From Desulfosporosinus nitroreducens (GTDB lineage: Bacteria; Bacillota; Desulfitobacteriia; Desulfitobacteriales; Desulfitobacteriaceae), in NCBI RefSeq assembly GCF_023897015.1, contig NZ_JAMHFY010000009.1:62001-126000 (forward strand): 64,000 nt of DNA, written 5' to 3'. Positions 8,908 to 16,308 of this stretch are shown in pieces; position 1 is the stretch's first letter; the number at the start of each line of letters is the position of its first letter. The translations under genes and the position numbers were made by a program. The notes under the pieces were generated by a model. That model did not search any database and was not told the DNA's origin. It saw only the letters and a program-made list of their open reading frames with translations.

Positions 8908-9248
8908 CCCATCACCTCACAATCAAAGTATATTAAAACCCGTATTGGCCGTCCTCTCTTTTCCTGCACGGATATCAGAGGCCTGCCGCATTGGATTCCA
9001 ATTTAAACTGTATCGGAACTTATTGCCAATCCTGCATACTGAGCCGACTGATTTTCCGAATTGTGGACTTCAAACACTCTTTCACCGATGAATGCTTTGC
9101 AAAACAACATATAGTACGTTTCGATTCCTATAGAGGAAAGCACTACTATTATTTATTGTACTGTTGGTTCTTTCGGATTTTGCCACGCCCAATTTAGAGA
9201 TGTCATAAAACTCATTTTGTGGTGTGCACATATCTTTTAACTCACGTT
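8908..9248. other. Intergenic stretch without recognisable content
   Basis: About 340 bases between the alkylation-repair remnant and the Imm42-like gene. I see no convincing gene, RNA or strong hairpin on either strand. The open frames here have no ribosome binding site and no family resemblance. Confidence 0.5.
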
Positions 9249-9776
9249 TTACGGTTGTTTCATAAGTTCTAAATCATATATATTGTCGAGTTGCTTGTAA
9301 GTTTCACAAATTACCCTATCGAATTCTCCCTTGTTGATGTAAGCCTCATTGATTCCTCTAAGTCCTTGGCTAATACCTTCTCTAAAGACAATTCGTGACT
9401 GATTCTTACCCTCTACCAAAAAGACTTTACTTTCATCAAAAATGTCGACACGCGGAACTATATCGAAACGAGCCCACATTTCCTCAAGTCCGACCTCTTC
9501 GTACTCGGATTCTTTGTATCCGTATAGAACATCATTTAATCTGTTAAATAACTCGAACTTACTCAAGTGAAACAGTTCCTCATGTATTCGTTTTCCATTA
9601 TCACGAATCATATTGTGTAGATGGAACATTACATCCCTCAATGATGTGCCTAGTTCATAATCACCTATTTGCTTGCCTTTAATAAAATAACAAATTCCTC
9701 CAAACATCCATACGCCACCATAATCCGAAGCTAATTCGTATTCAATTGCAAATTCCGATTTGTTACCTATAATCAT
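9249..9776 (-). CDS. Imm42-like immunity protein
   Basis: A 175-residue soluble protein. Its N-terminal pattern (IIGNKSEFAIEYEL, then YGGVWMFGGICYFI and IGDYELGTSL) resembles the Imm42 family of immunity proteins, which protect cells from a cognate polymorphic (contact-dependent or secreted) toxin. I base this on recall of the family pattern and could not search. No toxin gene with a matching C-terminal domain is adjacent. It stands between a gene remnant and a dispersed repeat, so it looks like an orphan immunity gene, a common state in Firmicute accessory DNA. It is transcribed alone on the minus strand. Confidence 0.6.
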   Translation of the reverse strand: MIIGNKSEFAIEYELASDYGGVWMFGGICYFIKGKQIGDYELGTSLRDVMFHLHNMIRDNGKRIHEELFHLSKFELFNRLNDVLYGYKESEYEEVGLEEMWARFDIVPRVDIFDESKVFLVEGKNQSRIVFREGISQGLRGINEAYINKGEFDRVICETYKQLDNIYDLELMKQP

Positions 9777-9827
9777 AAATCCCCCAACTTACAAAAAACA
9801 ATACTTATATAATGCATTTATTTACCC

Positions 9828-9975
9828 CCACAACCCTTGGCTTTAATTCAATCCTCTCGTGAATCCGCTCTTATGGACAAAGTTTGACGCATACTTTTCA
9901 TTTTCGCCGGACCCGCCGAACCTTCCTGCTTTTCCTTCTACTAATCACTAACTATACCAAGGGGCGTTCATTTGC
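9828..9975. repeat. Dispersed repeat A, copy 1
   Basis: About 150 non-coding bases match 56953-57110 with small gaps. Shared blocks include CTTATGGACAA, GTTTGACG and TTCCTGCTTTTCCTTCTACT. In both places the repeat lies to the left of an XRE gene or remnant and then the sigma-fusion module, so it marks the left edge of a large diverged duplication. Confidence 0.75.
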
Positions 9976-10007
9976 GAACAAGCAGGACTACTCATAGATT
10001 AGACTAT

Positions 10008-10035
10008 AAAAGGGTACCCTTATAGGTACCCCAAA
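10008..10035 (-). terminator. Terminator after the XRE remnant
   Basis: On the minus strand the inverted repeat GGGTACC...GGTACCC (10012-10018 with 10025-10032) is followed by TTTTATAG. It would stop transcripts from the XRE remnant and the sigma-fusion gene. Confidence 0.6.
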
Positions 10036-10045
10036 AGCCAAAAAA

Positions 10046-10203
10046 CTAATCCTTACTCAGTGATTCCAGTAACTTCTGAAGATAGTCGATTTGTTCCGGT
10101 GAAAGCTTTTTCACGGTACCCAGTAGTCGTTGGATCTCCGGTCCCAAGATCTGTTCTTCTTCTGTGAAGAATTCCGCAAGGCTAATTCCGAACGCTGCAC
10201 TGG
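10046..10203 (-). pseudogene. 3' fragment of an XRE-type regulator gene
   Basis: The last 52 or so codons of an XRE-family regulator remain (ISLAEFFTEEE to KLSPEQIDYLQKLLESLSKD, stop at 10046-10048). They match the C-terminus of the gene at 58000-58311. The helix-turn-helix part is gone and the fragment joins directly to the 3' end of the sigma-fusion gene near 10203. This is consistent with a deletion that removed the DNA lying between these two genes in copy 2. The fusion gene's last five codons (CSVRN) come from this remnant in another frame. Confidence 0.75.
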
Positions 10204-11918
10204 GTCAATTTACCGGGGATTTTGAGCAATTCATCCTTTTGGAGCTGTCCGCCGCAGGAATAATAGTAACCATTGTCCTGCCAATCGAGCATATATTTAA
10301 CACCCGCCAATTCGATCTTGATGAGTCCCCCGGTTGCTTTCCTGCCATCAAACTCAAGTTCTACGGGTGACCTGCTAGCATTTGAAGGCAGATTGGTATG
10401 CAGCACAGGCCCTTGGGTGACAATCAACAACGGGTTCTGCTCACCGAGGACGGAATACATACTGAGCAGGGCACCTTTACCCTCTTTTACTTCAACCCAT
10501 TGGTGTTTGATCTTATAATTCTGACCAGGCAAAATATATGGAGCTTGATTCAAGCGATCTGCTGCCTCAGTCAGCGTTATATCCTGAGGAAGATTGAGGA
10601 CTTGACTGTTTTCCTCCTCAATGGTTACCCCTTCGGGAAGATCCAGTTCAAACAAGGAATCAGGCAGTCCCTGATTGAGGCGAAGCTCCCTCACTTCCCG
10701 ACGGTTTACCAGCTCTCCTTTGACATTATAATATTCCGTTCGCATTGGCATCCAGGTTTCTTTGTCCATCCAGTGATGAGTATTCATTTCCCCCAGCCCG
10801 GGAACTTGTTCACTGAATTGTACATGAAGAACCGGCCGACCTTGCAGGTATTCCGTACCTAAGATCCGGCTGGATTTATTCTCGGCCATCGCCTTGAGGC
10901 TGTCCGGGAAATTAAAGTTGGCACGTTCTCTATATTCCTGGCTTAAGATAAGTTTTCTGACTTGGCGCTTATCGGCAAGCCAACTCAGCATCATTCCGTC
11001 TTTTATAATTACCGTTATGTGCCCGGTTGCTGCACTGTCCCCGTCTGTCCGATAGCAATCAGGCTTCTTGAACCAGATATGGGAGGTCATGGTGGTCGGT
11101 TTTCCCTGCTCAAAGAAAGTAGCATCCACGATTTCCTCGTAATCCTCTGTTTTCTCTATCACCGCCTGCACCTTATCCTTAATCTCAGCTACGGAAAGGG
11201 TTATTTTTCCGGTCAGTGAATGCAAGAATGTCAGAAAGTCCTTTTGCTTTTTCATCTCCTGTTGCCATGCAGGGTTTTGCGACAGTTCTTGTTCAAAGGC
11301 ATTTCTGGCTGCTGCCTCCATGGTTCCTTCCAAATAGTCACAAATTCGGTTCTTTATATCTGATGACTCTAGCGTCATGTCTACTCGCTCCTTTGGCTTT
11401 TTTCTATACTGTTTCAGTGTCTCCTGCAGACGGGCCCGGGCCCGGAATAACCGGGACTTGACCGTTCCCAGGGGAAGATTGTATTCTTCCGCCGCTTCCT
11501 GTAAATTCAATCCTCTTACATCAATATCAAGCAGGATTTGCTGTTGTTCCAGAGGAAGCCTTCTAATCTCCTGCCCCAATTCCAACTTCAGCGTGACAGC
11601 ATCCTCGACAGACAGTTCCCCGGTGTTCAGCAGCTCCGCTGTTATCCCCGGCATTACCCTGCTGCTGAAACGCAGCAACAGGTATACTTCGTTGGTTAAT
11701 ATCCGCCGCCACCAGCCGGTAAAAGCGCCTTCATCTTTCAAGCCTGACAGGTTATTAAAAACCTTAAGCATAGTGTTTTGTACGGCGTCCTGAGCCAGAT
11801 CCTTATCTCTCAGCAGGCAGAAAGCCTGTTTGGAAGCCTGGGGATAGATTTCCCGGATTAATTCTTCCCAAGCGTCAAGGTCACCCTGCCGAGCCCTCCC
11901 AATCAGATCTTTTTTCAC
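10182..11918 (-). CDS. Sigma-70 family protein fused to LolA-like and DUF4367-like domains (copy 1)
   Basis: A 578-residue protein. Residues 1-165 form an ECF-type sigma factor: region 2 (DKDLAQDAVQNTMLKVF, and FTGWWRRI in the DNA-melting part) and region 4 (LPLEQQQILLDI, GLNLQEAAEEYNLPLGTVKSRLFRARARL). Residues about 180-235 form a short helical region like an anti-sigma N-terminus. Residues about 235-420 resemble LolA/RseB-like lipid-binding folds (HIWFKKPDCYR, LFELDLPEGVTI). The C-terminal 130 resemble DUF4367 (YYYSCGG). Family practice puts LolA-like/DUF4367 sensors outside the membrane on a separate anti-sigma factor; here no membrane segment or signal peptide is visible, so topology is a puzzle. 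The copy at 60763-62505 is about 95 percent identical. The last residues differ because the 3' end was recombined. Confidence 0.75.
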   Translation of the reverse strand: MKKDLIGRARQGDLDAWEELIREIYPQASKQAFCLLRDKDLAQDAVQNTMLKVFNNLSGLKDEGAFTGWWRRILTNEVYLLLRFSSRVMPGITAELLNTGELSVEDAVTLKLELGQEIRRLPLEQQQILLDIDVRGLNLQEAAEEYNLPLGTVKSRLFRARARLQETLKQYRKKPKERVDMTLESSDIKNRICDYLEGTMEAAARNAFEQELSQNPAWQQEMKKQKDFLTFLHSLTGKITLSVAEIKDKVQAVIEKTEDYEEIVDATFFEQGKPTTMTSHIWFKKPDCYRTDGDSAATGHITVIIKDGMMLSWLADKRQVRKLILSQEYRERANFNFPDSLKAMAENKSSRILGTEYLQGRPVLHVQFSEQVPGLGEMNTHHWMDKETWMPMRTEYYNVKGELVNRREVRELRLNQGLPDSLFELDLPEGVTIEEENSQVLNLPQDITLTEAADRLNQAPYILPGQNYKIKHQWVEVKEGKGALLSMYSVLGEQNPLLIVTQGPVLHTNLPSNASRSPVELEFDGRKATGGLIKIELAGVKYMLDWQDNGYYYSCGGQLQKDELLKIPGKLTQCSVRN

Positions 11919-12084
11919 GCTTTGATCCTCACCTCAACTATTTCAATTCGAAATGCATTTCAGTACTTAGGATTCATAATGGGGTTAAAAAGTTCCACTG
12001 ATTTTAAATATTATCATGAGCCTAGTCTAGGCATTTTTATTATCTTCTATTTTGTATATAACAAAGGACCCATATGTGGGCTGG

Positions 12085-12113
12085 TTGCATATTTTACAAT
12101 TCATGGGTATAAT
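12085..12113 (+). promoter_or_regulatory. Promoter of antisense RNA (copy 1)
   Basis: TTGCAT (12085-12090) and TATAAT (12108-12113) are separated by 17 bases on the plus strand and point toward the 3' end of the holin-like toxin gene. The element is conserved in copy 2 at 62674-62702 and is degenerate in the third copy near 43640. Confidence 0.75.
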
Positions 12114-12118
12114 ATAAG

Positions 12119-12236
12119 AAAAGGACTGACGTGTTGCAAGCACGCCAGCCCGGCAGATTGTCTAACCAAACGGTTAGCCCGAATTAGAGATTATAAGAAA
12201 TAACCGCCATCCGGCCAGGGGCGGTTATTTCTTCTT
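12119..12236 (+). ncRNA. Candidate antisense RNA to holin-like toxin (copy 1)
   Basis: The predicted transcript is about 118 nt. It starts after the 17-base-spaced promoter, contains two hairpins (CTGACGTG with CACGCCAG; CTAACC with GGTTAG) and ends at a terminator stem, AAATAACCGCC (12198-12208) with GGCGGTTATTT (12220-12230), followed by CTTCTT. Its 3' end overlaps the last codons and 3' tail of the oppositely oriented toxin gene. This matches the convergent layout of type I systems such as txpA/RatA. Expression is not shown; the call rests on promoter, structure, terminator and conservation in a second copy. Confidence 0.65.
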
Positions 12237-12302
12237 CATGATCATAACAATGAGCGTCGCAAATGCAATCATGAGATACATCGCCTCAACCATTGAGATC
12301 AT
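12225..12302 (-). CDS. Holin-like toxin peptide (Hol-Tox type), copy 1
   Basis: A 25-residue peptide: MISMVEAMYLM at the start, one hydrophobic helix (AMYLMIAFATLIVMIM) and a terminal KKK. This is the pattern of the putative holin-like toxin family and of type I toxins such as TxpA/BsrG, which damage the membrane. A strong ribosome binding site (GGGGGTGG) lies just before the ATG but sits in a stem with CCACACCCTTTC upstream (12306-12330), so translation is probably held back by mRNA structure. The stop codon lies inside the shared terminator stem that also ends the convergent antisense RNA. The peptide is conserved in copy 2 with two conservative changes. Confidence 0.75.
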   Translation of the reverse strand: MISMVEAMYLMIAFATLIVMIMKKK

Positions 12303-12305
12303 CCT

Positions 12306-12330
12306 ACCACCCCCTTTCTGAAAGGGTGTG
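12306..12330 (-). promoter_or_regulatory. Hairpin sequestering the toxin ribosome binding site (copy 1)
   Basis: On the minus strand CCACACCCTTTC pairs with AAAGGGGGTGG around a tiny loop, which buries the toxin Shine-Dalgarno. In copy 2 one A is lost from the loop side, yet the stem is kept. Confidence 0.65.
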
Positions 12331-12361
12331 GCCAACCGTCCCTCGACAACCTGTTACAAGT

Positions 12362-12370
12362 ATTATAGCA
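12362..12370 (-). promoter_or_regulatory. Extended -10 promoter of the toxin mRNA (copy 1)
   Basis: On the minus strand TGCTATAAT forms an extended -10 element (TGnTATAAT). No good -35 lies 17 bases upstream. The transcript would start about 50 nt before the toxin ATG. Confidence 0.55.
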
Positions 12371-12420
12371 TAATCTTCCAGACAATAAGATGTAACTTTT
12401 CCCTGATTATTCACAGAGTT

Positions 12421-12449
12421 CAGGCCGCCTCACAAAACGAGGCGGCCTG
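12421..12449. terminator. GC-rich hairpin between the DUF4829 gene and the toxin
   Basis: A perfect 11-base inverted repeat, CAGGCCGCCTC / GAGGCGGCCTG, with a 7-base loop. It is conserved in copy 2 (63009-63037) and nearly so in the third copy (48089-48117). It probably separates the DUF4829-like transcript from the toxin mRNA. The flanking T-run is weak. Confidence 0.6.
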
Positions 12450-12503
12450 ATTTGTTCCGCTGCCAAAGATTAAACTTAAAGGATTCTGTTCCTCACAGCG
12501 ATG

Positions 12504-13187
12504 CTAAGGTCCTGTTCCTTCACTATCAATCCTCCAACCGCTTTTATCCGATTCCTTTTTTAGAATAATAAATCTGGTTTGCTTTCCGCTGTTTGAAGTA
12601 ATCTCATTTTTAAATTTGAACTCTATTGTTGCAGCATACTCCACAGTCCCCTTTGGATTACCCAAGCCGCTTACTTCTCGCAAACTAATAAATTTTGCTG
12701 ATTTTACATTCTGTTCGCCATCCATATAGACATTATTATAACCAGCGTTCATAAGCAGATTATTATCCATGTTTGCAGCCAAATAATTACATAGATTTTG
12801 TCGAGTCAAACAGGCAAACTGCATTTTTTGATCATGGCTATTCATAGCTTTATAATATTGTTTTACGATGTCCTCTGGTTCCATTTTAGATAATTCTATT
12901 TCTAGTTCATTATTATAATTGATATAGTCACTAATCCAATGATCCCATTCTTTATTGGTGAAATCTGTTAAGCTTTTTCTATCAAGTGAGCAGGCAAAGC
13001 AGTCATGTCTCCCCGCATCAATATAAGCTCCAACGATTTTGCTATTGTATTTCAAAACGATTCCTCGTGAATTCATTCTTGGATTCATATACTCAGGCAA
13101 GGGCTCCCTAAGCCTATAAATATCAACCTCTACTTCCTTCCCCAGGTATTCACTATAGTCCAGGCCGATATTTTTAGAAAGTTCATT
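12504..13187 (-). pseudogene. DUF4829-like protein gene, 5'-truncated (copy 1)
   Basis: The minus strand encodes the C-terminal 225 or so residues of a protein like that at 63093-64000, with the shared segments GIVLKYNSKIVGAYIDAGRHDCFACSLDRKSL (split here by position, about 13000-13070) and EDIVKQYYKAMNSHDQKMQFACLTRQNL. The last domain resembles DUF4829, an NTF2-like fold of unknown function found in Firmicute exported proteins. Homology to copy 2 stops at 13187, where unrelated sequence begins. The native N-terminus, including any signal peptide, is missing, so the product would be incomplete. An ATG at 13100 keeps a 198-codon frame that might still be translated. Confidence 0.75.
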
Positions 13188-13237
13188 ATTGATTTCTCAA
13201 CTTCACAGTATAGACATACTACCGGGGTTATGGATTT

Positions 13238-13774
13238 TTAGACCCTTAGCGAGCCACGAAAACCCCTGGCAGCATAGTAGGATTCTGCTCCATTGTGGTA
13301 TACAAAGACAGTCTCGTAGCGACGATCACAAAAGATGGCCCCGCCGAGTTTTCGAATATCAGCAGGTGTTTTCACCCAGCTCGATGTTTTCGTATCAAAA
13401 TTCCCAAGTTTCTGCAGCTCCCTGTATTGTTCTTCCGTTAAAAGCTCAATGCCCATGGCAGCAGCCATATCAATAGCATTATTTTCTGGTTTATGTTCTT
13501 TTCTTGACTCCAGTGCTTCACGGTCGTAACAAACACTTCTGCGGCCTTTAGGACTTTCTACTGAACAATCATAAAAAATGTAATCGCCCGTCTTTTTATC
13601 ATGACCAACAACATCCGGTTCACCGCCAGTTCTTTCCATTTCATTGAGTGACCACAGCTTTTCAGTATTAGCTTCCAGTTTTGCTTGTACTTTAGCCCAT
13701 TCAAGACCTTGATGGCGGTTCATGTTTTTCTCAAAACGGGCTTCCAATACTCTGAGTAGTGCTACGTTCGACAA
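13238..13774 (-). CDS. DUF4256 family protein
   Basis: A 178-residue soluble protein that matches the DUF4256 pattern as I recall it: ERTGGEPDVVGHD, the segment YIFYDCSVESPKGRRS, the long middle helix with AAAMGIELLTEEQYRELQKLG, and the C-terminal end ARGFRGSLRV. Its biochemical role is unknown. The gene is single and on the minus strand, and it ends 51 bases from the breakpoint of module copy 1 (13187), so it belongs to the host DNA next to the duplication. Codon use and length look normal. Confidence 0.75.
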   Translation of the reverse strand: MSNVALLRVLEARFEKNMNRHQGLEWAKVQAKLEANTEKLWSLNEMERTGGEPDVVGHDKKTGDYIFYDCSVESPKGRRSVCYDREALESRKEHKPENNAIDMAAAMGIELLTEEQYRELQKLGNFDTKTSSWVKTPADIRKLGGAIFCDRRYETVFVYHNGAESYYAARGFRGSLRV

Positions 13775-13921
13775 ATTCAGTTCCCCCTTATTGATTTACT
13801 CACAATAGTTTAGGGATATCCGTAGTTGTTGCAGATATACCTTCTTATAATACGTTTACATTAATCATTATTGCTTTTGTCTTAAAACTTATCCTAGAGC
13901 AGGAAATTAAGTAGTTTATGC

Positions 13922-13950
13922 AAAAAAACCTCGTAGATTACAAGGTTTTA
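13922..13950 (-). terminator. Intrinsic terminator (orphan)
   Basis: On the minus strand AAACCTTGTA / TACGAGGTTT is followed by seven T. No gene is upstream on this strand within 60 bases except the hairpin at 13966-14011, so the pair may mark a small RNA. Confidence 0.6.
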
Positions 13951-13965
13951 TTTGTTCTCACAGAA

Positions 13966-14011
13966 AAGGAGGCGCCTTTTGAACTGCACTCAGTTCTTTA
14001 GGCGCCTCCTT
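13966..14011. terminator. Strong double-nested hairpin
   Basis: AAGGAGGCGCC (13966-13976) pairs perfectly with GGCGCCTCCTT (14001-14011). Inside it GAACTG pairs with CAGTTC around the loop CACT. T-rich sequence follows on the plus strand (CTTTTGTC). It is either a bidirectional terminator or the body of a small structured RNA. Confidence 0.6.
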
Positions 14012-14125
14012 CTTTTGTCTTCATTCCCGAACACTGGAAAAGCGGTCACTATGATTACTAAATCGTAGATTAGATGAATTGAGAATTTTCGTATTTGCTG
14101 ACTATATAAGAATTTATTAAATTAA

Positions 14126-14156
14126 AAGAGTCGGATAAATTGCATATCCGACTCTT
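14126..14156. terminator. Terminator-like hairpin
   Basis: The perfect 12-base stem AAGAGTCGGATA / TATCCGACTCTT with a 7-base loop has A-rich sequence on one side and T-rich on the other, so it could work in both directions. Confidence 0.6.
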
Positions 14157-14348
14157 CTTAATATATAGTTTAGGATAGCTTATCTACCCAATTCAGAATG
14201 AACTACTAACATTTGTATATAGGCTATTGGTATTTATTTTAGAAAGAAAATTGATTTAATTATAGCTGAAGGAGTTAAATAAATGTTGCAAAAAGTCTTC
14301 TTTGTTGTCTTTAGTTAATGGAAAGATATTCAAAGGAGGTTTTTATTT

Positions 14349-14438
14349 ATGAAAAATTATCAGCCCGCTACCCATCGTTATTGTTCCTTTCTCCACCGCA
14401 CAGACGAAATCAAACTTATAGCCTTCCCCCTGTATTAA
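14349..14438 (+). CDS. Possible 29-residue peptide
   Basis: An ATG lies 8 bases after AAAGGAGG and opens a 29-codon frame (MKNYQPATHRYC...FPLY). The ribosome binding site is close to ideal, which is the only support. The peptide has no hydrophobic helix or recognisable motif. It may be the broken start of a lost gene. Confidence 0.25.
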   Translation: MKNYQPATHRYCSFLHRTDEIKLIAFPLY

Positions 14439-14614
14439 GGTAGTTGACATAGAGACCAAAGAGAAATATTCTTAGAAAGGAATAGTAGGAAGGAAAACGA
14501 TACAGAAGATTCATCAAACAAGGGATATACGGAAAATAACAATGATCAGGAGATTCAATGACTCATAAATGGTTGTTTTGAAACGCTAAAATTAATTTCA
14601 AAGAGGAAATATTA

Positions 14615-15034
14615 TTGAAAAAAATTAGACTCTTATTCATTATAATAAGTATAGTGGGGTTAATTGGAATCTTAAATTATGTACCACAGCCTGATAAGAT
14701 AATAATTACACATAATGGCATAACCAAGGAAATTACTAAGACGGATAATACTTATAGTTTGATTCTAGAAGTTGTTCGAAAGTCCATATATTTTAATACT
14801 TTCAATTTGGAGAAACTCAAATGTGCAGCACCGTCAGAACCAAATAAGATTGATGGCATCGAGTTTTTTTATAATAGACCAATTGTTTTAGGTTCAAACA
14901 TTTTAATAAACAAATTCTTTATTGATGACCATTCCGTCCTGTTTGTTTACAAAAATGGTCAATACATATATGGCGGGCAAAAACTGAAATACAAGACAAA
15001 TTTATATGACGAAATTATCCAATATTTAAGTTGA
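14615..15034 (+). CDS. Hypothetical membrane-anchored or exported protein
   Basis: A 139-residue protein with a short basic start (MKKIR) followed by a hydrophobic segment (residues 6-22, LLFIIISIVGLIGILNY). This is either an uncleaved anchor or a signal peptide without a clear cleavage site. The rest is a small soluble domain facing outside, with aromatic-rich strands near the end (DDHSVLFVYKNGQYIYGG). I do not recognise a family. The TTG start is preceded by AGAGG at a suitable distance. The gene stands alone on the plus strand among minus-strand genes. Confidence 0.55.
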   Translation: MKKIRLLFIIISIVGLIGILNYVPQPDKIIITHNGITKEITKTDNTYSLILEVVRKSIYFNTFNLEKLKCAAPSEPNKIDGIEFFYNRPIVLGSNILINKFFIDDHSVLFVYKNGQYIYGGQKLKYKTNLYDEIIQYLS

Positions 15035-15135
15035 ATGGGTAAAAATCCAATGAGTTATTGTTATACTTTGCCCCAAGGGCGGCTGTATTTTCCCCACTGA
15101 GTAGAGAAATCCCCCATATTATTTCACGGATCCTT

Positions 15136-15692
15136 TCACTTCACCGCATAATATGTGATTAACCCGGCAAGAGTGACAATCTTCTCTTCGGCTTGTACCA
15201 AGAATCTTACGCGCGTACGATTCTTGGTACAAGCTCGGCCGGTTACCCCTGCAATAGTACCAATATTACTAGTACTCCCTGTAACAGATACTAGGAGATC
15301 CGTACCATGGTTAATATAAGCCTTTCTCCTTTCGGGATCTCCGCTGCAATTTATCCACATTTTAGTATCTTTATAAGCATACCTAGGGAAACCAAATGTT
15401 TCTCCATTATCTATTGTGGCGTCACAGAATAGTCATAAAACGGTTGAATAAAGACTTCATTAGTGTCAACCAATTGATTATCTTCGTTAATACTGTATAT
15501 CTTTCCATCTACAATAACGGATACTTCATCTTTATATCTCTCATCAACACATACTTCTACATTCAGGCCCTGTGTATCAACTTCAACAAGATACTGATTT
15601 AATGTCGATGCTTCAACAGGTGTATTCAATAACCCAATAAATCCACAAATCAATAAAACACTACATAAAGCAAAAGCAATAATTTTTTTCAT
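15136..15692 (-). pseudogene. Small exported protein gene with a probable frameshift
   Basis: The upstream part (15692-15411) has a clear signal peptide (MKKIIAFALCSVLLICGFIGLL, split at about residue 28 after VEAS). It reads to a stop right after FIQPFYDYSVTPQ. One frame over, without a break, the sequence continues as DATIDNGETFGFPRYAYKDTK and on to the end at 15136 (ITYYAVK). A one-base loss near 15425 would explain this and gives one protein of about 185 residues. The gene overlaps the upstream gene by four bases (ATGA), so it was translated as part of an operon. The function is unknown. A sequencing error cannot be excluded. Confidence 0.6.
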
Positions 15693-16159
15693 TCTTTTTC
15701 TTCTCCTTTATTTGGATTAATCTGTATTTTCCCAGATGCGATATTAGTAAAACTAGCAGATGCTCCTATACTGTATATATAATACTCACCTCCTTTTGGG
15801 GCAATAAAACTAGCTTCCAAAGTATCAGATATTGGGGCTAAAAAAAAATCTGTATATTCTTCATTAATGCAATAGCCTAAAACACAATGATCTACGTTTT
15901 CTGTTTTAATATTTAATACTATTAATACCTCATCGCCTTTTTCAAGATTAATACCATCTCTTCCATTGATTTTATAAAACCCTAACTCGCCATTGTCAAT
16001 CTGGGATTTTGGAATTTCATATACGTTTTCATTTTGATTTTTAATTGATATAACTTTTGATTTTAATTCCATACCGTTATGATTAACTGTCTTATTTGGC
16101 ATTTTCAAGGCAATAAGTATTGACAAAAATACTGCTAACATGAATATAATGAAAATCAT
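15689..16159 (-). CDS. Hypothetical single-pass membrane protein
   Basis: A 156-residue protein with one N-terminal hydrophobic segment (residues 1-18, MIFIIFMLAVFLSILIAL), followed by a beta-rich extracytoplasmic part. The C-terminal half (GGEYYIYSIGASASFTNIASGKIQI) resembles the jelly-roll-like strand pattern of small exported proteins, but I cannot name a family. Its stop overlaps the start of the next small exported protein by four bases (ATGA), so the two are translationally coupled. The pair lies beside a DUF6147-like gene and an ECF sigma/anti-sigma operon on the same strand. Confidence 0.55.
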   Translation of the reverse strand: MIFIIFMLAVFLSILIALKMPNKTVNHNGMELKSKVISIKNQNENVYEIPKSQIDNGELGFYKINGRDGINLEKGDEVLIVLNIKTENVDHCVLGYCINEEYTDFFLAPISDTLEASFIAPKGGEYYIYSIGASASFTNIASGKIQINPNKGEEKE

Positions 16160-16308
16160 GTATCTCTTTTTATTAATAATTCTTCCTCCTTCGCTTTTCC
16201 ATGTCTGTTTTAGACAATTGTTCGTTTCCTTCCTTGTAAATGAACTTAAATTGCAGACAGTGAATATATCGAATTTCTAGTTTCTACTGACCCTGACCTG
16301 ATATGGAA

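Larger units (their letters stand above)
14012..14614. other. Intergenic stretch with terminator and possible small ORF only
   Basis: About 600 bases that hold a terminator-like stem (14126-14156) and a 29-codon frame with a good ribosome binding site (14349-14438). The rest is AT-rich with no family resemblance that I can see. Confidence 0.5.

Noticed and set aside
8991-9197. A 68-residue frame on the plus strand
   Set aside because: There is no ribosome binding site and no recognisable pattern, and its neighbours are remnants. It is likely chance.
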